This document shows, one piece after another, positions 35,536-47,292 of a stretch of DNA of 64,000 nt (its first letter is position 1; every line of letters starts with the position of its first letter). The position numbers and the translations under genes were made by a program. This stretch comes from Aegilops tauschii subsp. strangulata (taxonomy: Eukaryota > Streptophyta > Magnoliopsida > Poales > Poaceae): positions 87,011,322-87,075,321 of the forward strand of contig NC_053035.3 of NCBI RefSeq assembly GCF_002575655.3. The letters are read 5' to 3'. The notes below the pieces were generated by a model. That model had not been told where the DNA came from, did not search any database, and was given only the letters and a program-made list of their open reading frames with translations.

Positions 35536-38271
35536 TGTAGCGACCAGACCTCAAATGGCCTGTGCTGCAGTGCACCAGTGTCATCCCTGGATCAGTAATG
35601 CTGACACGCACAGTACAAATGGAGGATTTATAACAGAGTAGCAATCGCACACTTATTACATCGAATATCTCCGAAGAGATCAAGTATAATAAACATGGCT
35701 TAAGGCCATCTAAAAACGATAACAGCGGAAGACTTGGAAGATAAGTGAGTCCATCAACTCCAGCGGCATCACTGAGTATAAGACCACGACCTAAGGCACC
35801 TTACTCGTCGTCTGAAAAGTCTGCAACATGAAACATTGCAGCCCGAAAACGGGTCAGCACATAGAATATGCTGGCAAAGCAACACATAGAGAGCAATGAA
35901 CAATGATAATGCTATACTATATGCATTTATGGCTGGTGGAAAGCTCTATGGTTACAATTTTTGTGAAAAGCCAATTTTATCCTACTACAAAGGAATAAAT
36001 TTTATTTGACTATCATGGTGGTTGAAACATTGAGAAGGTACCTCCAACTCAATCCCAATTAAGTAACATCATTAACCCAACAAATTAATTATAAGTATCA
36101 CGGTGATGAGATTCAAATGATAATCCAGGTACTAGACACTCAAGTTGTCCATAACCGGGGACACGGCTAATCATGATCAGTTTGTACACTCTGCAGAGGT
36201 TTGTGCACTTTTCCCCACAAGACTCGATCGCCTCCGCTTGATTCTCGCACTGCATGTTGTTTGAGAAACGGATGACCGAGACACAGTCTTTCAGAAACAG
36301 TCACTCTCTACTCTGGATGGACCGGTACACCTACTTTCCCCTACATCTGCTAGTCCACCTCTTCAAGAGATCCTGTAACCTACTCAGCTATGCTAGAGCC
36401 CATAATAGCTTGCGGCTGCACACGGAAGTTTCTAGCATGAAAAATCTTATGATCCCTTTGAGCCTGGGTGGCGGTCCTTACACAAACAGACAACACTGGG
36501 TTCTCCAGGTGTCTCAATCCACCCAGATGTGAGTTTTAGTTGCCACCTTAAGTTGAACCATTATTAAACACTCACATCTGTCATGAATATCTCTCAAACC
36601 CAATCCACGTCTACGAGCATAGCATGGCAATAATATAAGCAACGTAGAAGTAACTCCCAAGGGTTTGATAAAGAACAGGTAATAGGTACTACCTCAACTA
36701 CTTCCCAATACCCACAGTTTAATTAGATCCTAATCGTGCAATGTGTTTGAGGAAATAGATCTAATGCAATAAAAATGGGTATGAACGGGGTATGATCAAA
36801 GTGTTACTTGCCTTGCTGATGATCCGCAAAGCCTAGCGAGTCGAAGTAACAAGCGGCACACTCCGGGTACTCTATCGCAAACAAACAAGCATACAATCAG
36901 TACTCATCTAATGCACAGGTAAAACTCGAAAGAAAGATCCAACCAGAAAGTTCAACTTAAGAACTCCGGTTTGCAAAAAGAATCAACTCGAAAGAAACAA
37001 CGAAAGTCAAACGGCGAAAGAAAGAAACTTCGTTTGCTAATCTGGATCTAGGTCAAATTTTACTATAGCAAAAACTTGTTTGAGTAGGTTAAACAGAAAG
37101 AGAATTTCGAGACGAAACTCTAGGCGCTTGAATCGCCTGATTCCGATAAACGAGCGAGAAGTTAAACAGAATCGAAGATTCGGTCAGAAATCGAATCTGA
37201 GAAAATAACGAGAAAATCCGACGAAAAAGAAAATCGGGCGAATGGTTAAATAACGGACGTTCGTTAACAGAGAAAAACCGACGAACGTGTTCGTTAAAAC
37301 GAACGGTTCGGTGAACGCTCGCAAAATAAGAAAACCGAAAAAAAACCGATCTAGGGTTTTTTTTAAACAAAAGAGTTTTTTTTTCAGAAAAACCGGTCAA
37401 CTCGAACGGCAGTACCTCGGCGGGGCTCGCTCCGGCGAGGGCTCCGGCGGGCGGGGTCGGCGGCGGGGGGTGCGGGGCTCGGGCGGCGGTTCCGGCGGGC
37501 GAGGGTGCGGGGCTCCGGCGCTCCCGGCGGCGAGGGGCGAGGCGAACGGCGGGCGGCGGCGGGCGACTAGATGCGGGGCGGCGGCGGCGGCTTCTCCGGC
37601 GATGGTGGCAGCGAAAACGGAGGGGGGTGCTATATATAGGTAGGGGGGCTAGAGGGCTTGGGGGAGGGGCAAAGCCCGAGGCGGCGGCGGCTTCGTGCTC
37701 CCGGCGGACTCCGGCGGCGTGGGGAAGAAGGAGAGCGCGGGCGGGCCGGCCTGGCTTCGGCTGGGCCTCGGCCCAGTCGGGCAAGCGCGTATTTTTTTTA
37801 ATTGTTCCGCGGAAAATATTGCATAGAAAAATAAATAAAAATCGGAAAAACATGAAATAAATTTTCCCCGTCTAGTTAGAAAATCTAGAATAGGGTGAAC
37901 ATTTTTAAAATCAAAAATAAATATTTTGAAAACATGCATATTTTTAAATGCAATAAAAATTGCAAATAAAATCCAATAAATTCCAAATAATGTTTTTAAC
38001 ATTTTTCCTCCAGTATTTCAATATTTTTGGAGAAGTCATATTTTCTCCTCTCGTTTATTTTTAAATGAAATATTTTTCCGGAGAGAAAAATAATTAAAAT
38101 AAAATCCTCGTCTGAATAATCAAATAAGAAAATTCGAGAAAATCCCCAACTCTCTCCGAGGGTCCTTGAGTTGCTTAGGATTTATCGAGGATTTGTCAAA
38201 ATGCAATAAATCATGATATGCAAATGATGATCTATGTATAACATTCCAAATTGAAAATTTGGGATGTTACA
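35536..38271 (-). mobile_element. 5' LTR of TE3
   Basis: 2736 bp, with minus-strand ends TGTAACATCC and GGTCGCTACA. One TATATATA at 37631-37638 defines the promoter. AT-rich outside, and very GC-rich from about 37410 to 37780. About a dozen differences from the other LTR over the first 1.3 kb by eye. Confidence 0.93.
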
Positions 38272-38276
38272 GGTCC

Positions 38277-38914
38277 TCCTCAAGTGCCCTAGGTCTTCGT
38301 GAGCAAGCAAGTTGGATGCACACCCACTTAGTTTCTTTTGTTGAGCTTTCATACATTTATAGCTCTAGTGCATCCGTTGCATGGCAATCCCTACTCCTGC
38401 ATTAACATCAATCAATGGGCATCTCCATAGCTCATTGATTAGCCTCGTTGATGTGAGACTTTCTCCTTTTTGTCTTCTCCACATAACCCCCATCATCATA
38501 CTCTATTCCACCCATAGTGCTATGTCCATGGCTCGCACTCATGTATTGCATGAAAGTTTATAGGTTTGAGATTACTAAGTATGAAACAATTGCTTGGCTT
38601 GTCATCGGGGTTGTGCATGATGAGAGCATTCTTGTGTGACGAAAATGGAGCATGACTAAAGTATATGATTTTGTAGGGATGAACTTTCTTTGGCCATGTT
38701 ATTTTGAGAGGACATAATTGCTTAGTTAGTATGCTTGAAGTATTATTATTTTATGTCAATATTAAACTTTTGTCTTGAATCTTATGGATTTGAATATTCT
38801 TGCCACAATAAAGAGAATTACATGGATAAATATGTTAGGTAGCATTCCACATCAAAAATTCTGTTTTTATCATTTACCTACTCGAGGACGAGCAGGAATT
38901 AAGCTTGGGGATGC
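38277..38914 (+). mobile_element. 3' non-coding region of TE2, second part, with polypurine tract
   Basis: This continues the TE2 sequence cut at 27087; the uninterrupted equivalent in TE4 lies at about 63390-64000. It ends in TAAGCTTGGGGATGC (38900-38914), the polypurine tract, directly before the 3' LTR. No gene. Confidence 0.8.
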
Positions 38915-40561
38915 TGATACGTCTCCAACGTATCCATCATTTTTGATTGTTCCATGCTATTATATTATCTGTTTTGGATGTTTATTGAGCTTTATTATCC
39001 ACTTTTATATTATTTTTGGGACTAACCTATTGACCCAGAGCCCAGTGCCAGTTCCTGTTTTTTCCCTTGTTTCAGTGTTTCGAAGAAAAGGAATATCAAA
39101 CGGAGTCGAAACGGAATGAAACCTTCTGGAGAAGTTATTTTTGGAAGGAAAGCAACCCGGGAGACTTGGAGTCCACGTCAAGAAAGCAACGAGGGAGGCA
39201 CGAGGCAGGGGGGCGCGCCCTCCACCCTCGTGGGCCCCTCGTGGCTCCCCTAACGTATTTCTTCCACCTATATATATCCATATACCCTAAAACAATCGGG
39301 GAACAGAAGAGATCGGGAGTTCCGCCGCCGCAAGCCTCTATAGCCACCAAAAACCAATCGGGACCCTATTCCGGCACCCTGCCTGGGGGGAACCCTCACC
39401 GGTGGCCATCTTCATCATCCCGGCGCTCTCCATGACGAGGAGGGAGTAGTTCACCCTCGGGGCTGAGGGTATGTACCAATAGCTATGTGTTTGATCTCTC
39501 TCTCTCTCTCTCGTGTTCTTGAGGTGATACGATCTTGATGTATCGCGAGCTTTGCTATTGTAGTTGGATCTTATGTTGCTTCTCCCCCTCTTCTCTCTTG
39601 TAATGGATTGAGTTTTCCCTTTGAAGTAATCACGGATTGAGTCTTTAATGATTTGAGAACACTTGATGTATGTCTTGCCATGCGTATCTGTGGTGACAAC
39701 GGGATATCACGTGATTCACTTGATGTATGTTTTGGTGATCAACTTGCAGGTTCCGCCCATGAACCTATGCATAGGGGTTGGCACACATTTTCGTCTTGAT
39801 TCTCCGGTAGAAACTTTGGGGCACTCTTTGAGGTTCTATGTGTTGGTTGAATAGATGAATCTGAGATTGTGTGATGCATATCGTATAATCATACCCACGG
39901 ATACTTGAGGTGACATTGGAGTATCTAGGTGACATTAGGGTTTTGGTTGATTTGCGTCTTAAGGTGTTATTTTAGTACGAACTCTAGGGCTGTTTGTGAC
40001 ACTTATAGGAATAGCCCAACGAATTGATTGGAAATAATAACTTTGAGGTGGTTTCGTACCCTACCATAATCTCTTCGTTTGTTCTCCGCTATTAGTGACT
40101 TTGGAGTGACTCTTTGTTGCATGTTGAGGGACATTTATATGATCCAATTATGTTATTATTGTTGAGAGAACTTGCACTAGTGAAAGTATGAACCCTAGGC
40201 CTTGTTTCCTAGCATTGCAATACCGTTTACGCTCACTTTTACCACTTGCTACCTTTCTATTTTTATATTTTCATATTACAAAAACCTATATCTACCATCC
40301 ATATTGCACTTGTATTACCATCTCTTCGCCGAACTAGTGCACCTATACAATTTACCATTGTATTGGGTGTGTTGGGGACACAAGAGACTCTTTGTTATTT
40401 GGTTGCAGGGTTGTTTGAGAGAGACTATCTTCATCCTACGCCTCCCACGGATTGATAAACCTGAGGTCATCCACTTGAGGGAAATTTGCTACTGTCCTAC
40501 AAACCTCTGCACTTGGAGGCCCAACAACGTCTACAAGAAGAAGGTTGCGTAGTAGACATCA
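38915..40561 (+). mobile_element. 3' LTR of TE2
   Basis: 1647 bp, same ends as the 5' LTR. TATA box at about 39270 (CCTATATATATCC), TC microsatellite at about 39493-39511. It is followed by the duplicated CATAC. Confidence 0.92.
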
Positions 40562-42870
40562 CATACCGAAAAAATTCTGAAGTTTGAACTCCTGCATGAT
40601 ATAACAATCCTTCCAGAGGTGTGTGGCCGGTTTGTCCCGCGACCCGTGCTTTGGGCAAGGCTGGTTTAACAGGTAAGACAGGCGCTCCGGATTAGGACTT
40701 GGTCCTCCACCACGCTGGGGCGGTTTACCCTTATGCCGCTGGCCTTTGTCCTGCGCGTTAGTATTAGCCACGAAATCTAAAATGTTATCCGCTTTACGCT
40801 TACCGCTGTTTCCATGACTCGCCGGGTTATGTTGCTGCCCTTTGGTGCAGCCGCTCTTCTTTCCCTTCCCTGTCTTGTCGTCGTCAGACTCGGGATCCTT
40901 GGTACTATCCGAGTCGGCATACTTCACCAGAGCTGCCATAAGTATTCCCATGTCATTGTAGTGACGTTTGAGCCGTCCCAACTTCAATTTCAGAGGTGCA
41001 AACCGGCAATTGCCTTCCAATGTTAAAACTGCTGTATCAGCGTTGATGCGGTCCGATGAATGCAGAATCTCCGAAACCCGGCGCACCCAATGGGTTTTTG
41101 ATTCTCCTTCCTCCTAGACACAGGTAGCTAAGTCCACAATTGACATGGGCTGCTTGCACGTATCCTTGAAATTCTGGATAAATCGGGCTCTTAACTCGGC
41201 CCATGACCCAATGGAGTTAGCTGGCAAGTTTTTCAACCATGTGCGAGTTGTTCCTTCCAACATCATGGTAAAGTATTTAGCACATGCCGCATCGTCCACA
41301 TCCAGCATCTCCATCGCCATCTCATAGCTTTCAACCCATGACTCGGGGGATAAATCGGCAGTATAATTCGGCACCTTACGTGGGCCCTTGAAATCCTTGG
41401 GCAGCCGCACATTGCGCAGCGCTGGGACGAGACACGGTACCCCCAAAGAGCTGGAAGTAACCCCGGGTTCCACCGACGTGGTTGGACGAACCAGAGTAAG
41501 TTGGCGGGCTTCATGCTGCGCCGCTAACTCGGCCTCTCGACGTGCCCTAGCACGATCCACCACATCCTGAGCATCACCACCGCCACCCACCGGGTTATGG
41601 CCACGGGGCAGATTACGGTTTCGCGCACTGCTTGACACGGCCGGTTCATCCATATGCCTGCTGTAACTCCGGCTTGGGCGGGGAGTAGAGTGGATCCTTT
41701 CGCGGCTATATGAATAAGCCTGCTGCTGAGTCAAAGCTGTCTGAAGGAGCTCCCTAGCTCGTCGCGTCTCGACCGCTACTGGGGACTCGCCTTCGATCGG
41801 GAGAGCCGCCGGTTGTGAAGCGGCAGCGACAATGTTATCCATCGGGTTAGAGTAATGACCCGGTGGTGTTGGGACGTGCTGTGACGGAACGTTGTTCTGA
41901 CGAGGCGGATCTGTTGGACGCGGCTGAACAGGCGCCCCCGTTCCAGGTACCTCTACCCGGTTTACCACTGGTTGATTACTGGTCCATGCTCCTGGGGTAT
42001 TAAAGAGGTTCCTGGCCTCATAAACCGGCGGCAGGTGAGACCGGTATCTTCTCCTCATGACATCGTTTGACGCGCTCTGATCCAACATAAGCCGGTAAGC
42101 CTGTGCATCCAATGCGGCCCGTTCCGCAGCCATCCTGGTATCCTCAGCTGCCAGGTCGGCCTTGGCCTGAGTTATCTGATCTTTCACCTTTGCAATTTCC
42201 GCATTATGCTCATCTTGATTCGCCGGTTAACTTCCGCCATCAGTGTTGCCAAAGCGTCAAATAAATTAGATAAAACCTGAGTCAGCTGTTGCATGGGGCC
42301 TCCTGCCCCGGCCGCTGTCGCTGCTACTGATCCGGAAACCATCGCCGTGCGGTCGAAGAGTGGAGCGCTGGCTGTGTACTGGCCATGACGATCGCAACCC
42401 GATTTGGCGGATCAAAGGGGTCCAGAATACTGTCGCCATCGGAACAGCCCCCAATCCGGCCATCTTGCAACTGGTACAATGTCTCGGTCTCTCCAGTCGA
42501 TGACTCATCATCATAATAAACGACGGTCTCACCACCAGATGCCGATCTATCCTCAGATTCCGCTCCATGGATGACTCCCACGAAGGCGCGCTTCACGGCA
42601 GGCTGAACCCGGGCAGGTCTGGCACGCTGAGCCGTCTCGACGATGTTGGTGCAGGTGTCCGGCTCAGGGCCCGGTTCGCCGATCTTGCCAATGAAACTGT
42701 GGATGCCGCCGAAGGGGACCCGGTACCCGTACTCGATTGAGCCGGCCTCGGGGCCCCAGCCTGTGTCGTCGATGTAGAGCTTGCCGCGACGACTCTTGGT
42801 CATCCGGCCCACAGCGTATCCCTTGAGCCCTTCGAAGCTACCCTCTAAGAACTCGAAACCATCATGCGAT
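40562..42870 (-). pseudogene. TE1 gag (N-terminal and central parts)
   Basis: Three minus-strand frames. 42870-42324 begins just after the primer site (LSHDGFEFLEGSFEGLKGYA) and has no domain I recognise. 42187-41114 has a coiled coil (KADLAAEDTRMAAERAALDA), a Pro/Arg-rich linker, then the Gag core: PKDFKGPRKVPNYTADLSPE, AKYFTMMLEGTTRTWLKNLP, SWAELRARFIQNFKDTCKQP. 41086-40562 continues the Gag (GNCRFAPLKLKLGRLKRHYN, CPKHGSRDKPATHLWKDC, a degenerate zinc-binding segment) and is cut by TE2. Stops at about 42187-42324 and 41086-41114 break the gene. Confidence 0.85.
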
Positions 42871-42871
42871 A

Positions 42872-42889
42872 GCCCCACGGTGGGCGCCA
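42872..42889 (-). other. Primer binding site of TE1
   Basis: The minus strand reads TGGCGCCCACCGTGGGGC, 2 bases after the LTR. This primer site is common in grass Tat elements. I have not assigned the donor tRNA; it is not the tRNA-Asp site used by the Athila-type elements here. Confidence 0.8.
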
Positions 42890-42891
42890 AC

Positions 42892-43417
42892 TGTCGTGGT
42901 TTTGTCACGGCAGATGTCCTAGAGAAAGGACTTGGTCGTGGAGCCATCACGACGGGTTAGCTTAAAGGGGTTAAAGCGGACAAGGGACGCAGAGAGTTTA
43001 TACTGGTTCGGCCCCTTGCGGTGAAGGTAAAATCCTACAATCCAGTTGTTGTGGAATTGCTAGGGTTTCGATGACCAGGGAGCGAATTCGCTATGCCTGG
43101 TTCCCGAGTTGTTGTTTGTTGTCCCTAAACTGCCGTCGGGTCGTCCCCTTATATACATGGGTTGACGCCCGCCGGTTTACAGGATTCCGAGGCCGGCTCA
43201 TAACCGTGTCCGGCCCGGTCTCTACTATTTCTGCCTTACAACACAAGCTTGCATATCAATGTCGGTTTATTACTACAGGCCTTAATCCGCCTTTGGGCCC
43301 TAGGCCTTCATAAAGCGCCATCATCTTTGTCTTCATGGGCTTCAAATACAATAACTTATTATGGGGAAAACCCGGCCTCTCCTGGCCGGTTTACGCCCAG
43401 TAGTAATATCCCCAACA
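42892..43417 (-). mobile_element. 5' LTR of TE1
   Basis: 526 bp, plus-strand ends TGTCGTGGTTTTG and TATCCCCAACA. It is followed by the duplicated CTGCT at 43418-43422. Confidence 0.93.
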
Positions 43418-45433
43418 CTGCTCATAAGAAACAAGCTACTTTAAGGGAAAATATAATTTTGTGCAAATTGAAGAAGAGAGTCTCCCACGAGCTTGGGGAG
43501 GCTTCTCCAATTACTTAATGCTTTGCATGATCATCCTCTCAAGAAAAATGAAATACTTGATATCTTTTATAATGGACTAACCGATGCTTCCAGAGACCAC
43601 CTGGATAGTTGTGCTGGTTGTGTTTTCAGGGAAAGAACTGTTGATCAAGCTGAAATTCTATTGAATAATATGTTGACCAATGAAAATAATTGGACACTTC
43701 CTGAACCAACTCCTAAGCCAACTCTGAAGAAGAGGGGTGTTCTATTTCTCAGTCCCGAAGATATGCAAGAGGCAAAGAAATCTATGAAAGAAAAATGTAT
43801 AAAAGCTGAAGATGTTAAGAATTTACCTCCTGTTGAAGAAATACATGGTCTTAATTTACCGCCTGTTGAAGAAATACATGGTTTTAATCCATCACCTATT
43901 GAAGAAACACATGGTCTTGATAACCCGACTCTGGTAGTAAAGGTAAATTCTCTCTATAGATATGATAAAGCTGAAATCCCGCCTACTAAGTTTGCTAGCC
44001 AATGCTTAGATGAGTTTGATAATTTTATTGTCAAATAAGAAAACTTCAATGCTTATGTTGATAGAGAATTAAAACGCAATGCTTATATGATTGAACACTT
44101 GGGTGATTATATGTCTAGAGTTAAGGGTGAACTTAAACTCATTAGTAAACATGCTTCTATGGTTACCACTCAAGTAGAGCAAGTACTTAAAGCTCAGAAT
44201 GATCTGCTCAATGAATTAAATAATAAGAAAAATGATAATGTTGTTAGAGTTATGACTAGAGGGGGTAAAATGACTCAGGAACCTTTGTATCCTGAGGGCC
44301 ACCATAAGAGAATTGAGCAAGATTCTCAGAGAACTAATGTAGATGCACCTAGTCCTTCTAAAAAGAAGAAAAAGAAAAATGATAGGACTTTGCATGCTTC
44401 TAGTGAACCTGTTGTAGACACACCTGAGAATCCCAATGATATTTCTATTTCTGATGCTGAAACACAATCTGGAAATGAACATGAACCTAGTGATACTATT
44501 AATGATGATGCTCATGTTGATGCTCAACCTAGTAATGATAATGATGTAGAGATTGAACCTGCTGTTGATCTTGATAACCCACAATCAAAGAATCAACGTT
44601 ATGATAAGAGATACTTTATTGCTAGGAAGCACGGTAATGAAAGAGAACCGTGGGTTCAGAAACCCATGCCTTTTCCTCCCAAACCATCCAAGAAAAAGGA
44701 TGATGAGGATTTTGAGCGCTTTGCTGAAATGATTAGACCTATCTTTTTGCGTATGCGTTTTACTGATATGCTTAAAATGAATCCTTATGCTAAATATATG
44801 AAAGATATTGTTACAAATAAGAGAAAGGTACCGAAAGCTGAAATTTCCACCATGCTTGCTAATTATACTTTTAAGGGTGGAATTCCTAAGAAACTTGGAG
44901 ATCCAGGAGTACCAACTATACCATGCTCCATTAAAAGAAATTATGTTAAAACTGCTTTATGTGATCTTGGAGCCGGTGTTAGTGTTATGCCTCTCTCTTT
45001 ATATCGTAGACTTGATTTGAATAAGTTGACACCTACTGAAATATCTTTGCAAATGGCTGATAAATCAACTGCTATACCTGTCGGTATTTGTGAGGACGTG
45101 CCTGTTGTGGTTGCAAACGTTACTATTTTAACGGACTTTGTTATTCTTGATATTCCCGAGGACGATAGTATGTCTATTATTCTTGGAAGACCCTTTTTGA
45201 ATACTGCAGGGGCTTTTATTGATTGCAATAAAGGCAATGTCACTTTTCATGTTAATGAAAATGAGCATACGGTACACTTTCCAAGGAAACAACCTCAAGT
45301 CCACAGTATCAATTCTATTGGAAAATTTCCATCAATTATTATTGGAGGTTTTGAATTTCCTCTTCCTACTGTCAAGAAGAAATATGATATTCTTATTGTT
45401 GGGGATGTGCATATCCCCGTTGAGGTAACATAG
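43418..45433 (+). pseudogene. TE0 gag-protease, second part
   Basis: This continues the gag interrupted at 11476. The Gag core ends with LLQLLNALHDHPLKKNEILD, IFYNGLTDASRDHLDSCAG and DQAEILLNNMLTNENNW. A linker holds three imperfect repeats of PPVEEIHGLN (about 43825-43925). After a single stop at 44036-44038 the frame runs 44087-45433, with a Lys/Asp-rich linker, a Lys tract (KKKKKKND), then aspartic protease: ALCDLGAGVSVMPLSLYRRL (DLGA active site), VVVANVTILTDFVILDIPED, IILGRPFLNTAGAFIDCNKG. A frameshift near 43490-43500 separates the first 24 codons. Gag packages RNA and protease matures the particle. No reverse transcriptase follows. Confidence 0.88.
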
Positions 45434-45756
45434 TGTTATTCGAAATTTCTCCGGTTCCATGTTATTCGAAATGAGTTTGTTAACAAGACCTGATCAACCT
45501 TGTTAGTGGATTCCTTTTGATGAGCATGAGATGGATGAAGTTAGAAAGCACAACCTTCTGTACCCTTCTTTTACTTTCTGATATTTAGAATAGATAAAGC
45601 AAAAATAGTATTTTCTATCTGTTTTCTGAATTATCTGTGCAATAAAAAATACCCCGAAAATAAAAGTTCTCCAAATGCCCCAAAAATGAAATATAATTTT
45701 TTCTAGAATATTTGAGAATATCTGGCACTGAGAACACAGCAGGGGGAGCAAGCACC

Positions 45757-45800
45757 TGGCCACGAGGGTCCAGGGCGCGCCCCCTGTCTCGTGGGTCCAT
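45757..45800 (+). promoter_or_regulatory. LTR-like GC hairpin inside TE0, upstream of the second ORF
   Basis: CCACGAG (45760-45766) and CTCGTGG (45788-45794) flank AGGGCGCGCCCCCT. The same arrangement precedes the TATA boxes of the TE0, TE2 and TE4 LTRs. Here no clear TATA box follows, but a leader-like, pyrimidine-rich stretch does (45830-45860). It may be an internal promoter remnant. Confidence 0.45.
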
Positions 45801-46194
45801 GGTGGCTCCCCTCCACTTATTCTAGCCACCACACACTCCTTCTTCCTCCCAAAAAAATTACCAACCAGCTCAAGCACGAGTTCTTGCTCATTTTGCTGCC
45901 ATTTTCGATCTCCTTGCTCAAAGCACCTCTCACAAAACTGCTTTGGGGGATTGTTCCTTGGTATGTGACTCCTCCCATGGTCCAATTAGTTTTTGTTCTA
46001 GTGCTTTATTCATTGCAAATTTTTGCTGCCTAGGTGACCATGTTCTTGAGCTTGCATGTCAAATTTATATGGTTCCAAGTAGTTCTAATGCATGATATAG
46101 TCTCTAGGCACATGAGGGAGTAGTTGCTATCAATTTTGTTGAGTTTGGTTCACTTTTATTTGAAGTTACTAAAAATTTCAGAAATTTTCAGAAA

Positions 46195-47292
46195 ATGATG
46201 AAGAGATTTTTGAGGGGCTCTTTGAGCCGAAGCTCGAAGGATAAGCAAAGTGAAGAAGAAGAGAGGCCCAAATATAATCTCCCTCGCACCGCGGAAGTTC
46301 GGCCGTGTGAATGGCCTTGTGATGATTTCTTGAGAGCAGCCGGGATTTATGATGATTTTTACGAGTTGGCTAATAATGCAGGCCTCACCGACTTCCTCCG
46401 CGACCAACGCGAACAGTATCTCTTACTCACTAATATCTTTGTGCAAAATTTTCATTTCCATGCTAGGAGGTCACCACCTTCGGTGGATTTTTATTTATAT
46501 GATGAGTATAAGGAGATGCCCCTCTCTGAATTTTGTGAGGTTTGCAAATTGCCCTTTTTGGGTAGCGTAGAGGAACCACGTCGTGACGATGTGGAGGGGT
46601 TTATTGATACAATTGCTGTAGGGGAAACTAGGAAAGTTTCCGATGCACGAATTACTAGCATACATTTTCCTATTTTACGTTACTTCGCAATATTTGCTAG
46701 TAGATGCTTAATCGGTCGCGGAAACTATGGCAACCTTAGTGCCCCTGATATTGTTCTTTTGTGCCATGCCTTGTTTCATGATGATACATTTAGCATGGGT
46801 GATATTGTTGCAAAGCGGTTAAATCTTAACCGTACTAAGGGCCCCATCTTGGGAGGCATCTTCGCCTCACGCCTCGCTGCATACTTTAACATACCTATTA
46901 GGCATTATGAGAAAGAAGAAAAGTTGTTGCGTACTGTTTTTCTAGACTACAAGAGTATGGTTGCACATGATTTCATTGTTAAGAACAAGAAAAAGGAGCT
47001 TAACTATAGACTGTTATTTGATAAAAATCACCCTGAGACTATTACTTTGCCTGCTCCTTCCTTGTTTGATTTATCTGCAGGCAAGTGCCTGGTTCTGCTG
47101 GAGGCCATTCACGCCTACCGGAACCCCACCTCAGCTACAGAGCCAGATCCGGAACCACAATCTGTTCCTTCACGCCAGTCTATTTACAAGTGGGATCCAG
47201 AGGAGATGGCCAGCCAGTGGCAACCTGAGGTTTCATTTCAGTACGACCCCAGCTATAACTTTGGATATCCGCCAGGCCAGCCGTGGCAGTAG
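46195..47292 (+). CDS. TE0 second ORF, Athila ORF-like protein, 365 residues
   Basis: Open from ATG 46195 to TAG at 47290-47292. A basic N-terminus (MMKRFLRGSLSRSSKDKQSE) leads to a conserved body: VDFYLYDEYKEMPLSEFCEV, CKLPFLGSVEEP, SIHFPILRYFAIFASRCLIG, LSAPDIVLLCHALF, GILGGIF-type segment, LLFDKNHPETITLPAPSLFD, then a Pro/Gln-rich tail. I recognise this as a family common in grass Athila-type elements, resembling the Athila ORF1 family; its function is not established. No signal peptide or clear membrane segment is visible, so an envelope role is not supported. It stands in the place where pol would be expected. The frame is complete. What else it could be: a host-derived nuclear protein carried by the family. 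Confidence 0.7.
   Translation: MMKRFLRGSLSRSSKDKQSEEEERPKYNLPRTAEVRPCEWPCDDFLRAAGIYDDFYELANNAGLTDFLRDQREQYLLLTNIFVQNFHFHARRSPPSVDFYLYDEYKEMPLSEFCEVCKLPFLGSVEEPRRDDVEGFIDTIAVGETRKVSDARITSIHFPILRYFAIFASRCLIGRGNYGNLSAPDIVLLCHALFHDDTFSMGDIVAKRLNLNRTKGPILGGIFASRLAAYFNIPIRHYEKEEKLLRTVFLDYKSMVAHDFIVKNKKKELNYRLLFDKNHPETITLPAPSLFDLSAGKCLVLLEAIHAYRNPTSATEPDPEPQSVPSRQSIYKWDPEEMASQWQPEVSFQYDPSYNFGYPPGQPWQ

Larger units (their letters stand above)
27088..38271 (-). mobile_element. TE3: Tekay/Del-type chromovirus (Ty3/Gypsy) inserted in TE2
   Basis: LTRs at 27088-30094 and 35536-38271, outer ends TGTAGCGAC...GATGTTACA on the plus strand, with the exact duplication GGTCC (27083-27087 and 38272-38276). On the minus strand: 5' LTR, initiator-Met primer site, an extra ORF, gag, pol with protease, RT, RNase H, integrase and chromodomain, polypurine tract, 3' LTR. 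Long LTRs, the primer and the chromodomain indicate the Tekay/Del clade. The LTRs differ by about 1% by eye, apart from a tandem duplication in the left one, so this is the youngest insertion. One frameshift and single stops disable gag-pol. Confidence 0.93.
22214..40561 (+). mobile_element. TE2: non-autonomous Athila-type Gypsy element inserted in TE1 gag
   Basis: LTRs at 22214-23875 and 38915-40561 start TGATACGTCTCCAACGTATC and end GTAGACATCA. The flanking duplication is CATAC (22209-22213 and 40562-40566), exact. Without the nested TE3 it is about 7.2 kb with about 3.9 kb of internal sequence: tRNA-Asp primer site, one ORF with no known domain, a conserved block, a long 3' non-coding region and a polypurine tract. 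There is no protease, reverse transcriptase or integrase, so it depends on other elements. By eye the LTRs differ by roughly 2%. Confidence 0.92.
11477..43417 (-). mobile_element. TE1: Tat-lineage Ty3/Gypsy element inserted in TE0 gag
   Basis: Two 526-bp LTRs (11477-12002 and 42892-43417) are flanked by an exact 5-base duplication, CTGCT, at 11472-11476 and 43418-43422. Order along the minus strand: 5' LTR, primer site, gag, protease, RT, RNase H, a second RNase H, integrase, an antisense extra gene, polypurine tract, 3' LTR. The dual RNase H and the antisense ORF identify the Tat lineage. My count is 18 single-base differences between the LTRs (about 3.4%), older than TE2 and TE3. TE2 interrupts it at 22214-40561. 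Every coding part carries stops or frameshifts. Confidence 0.93.
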
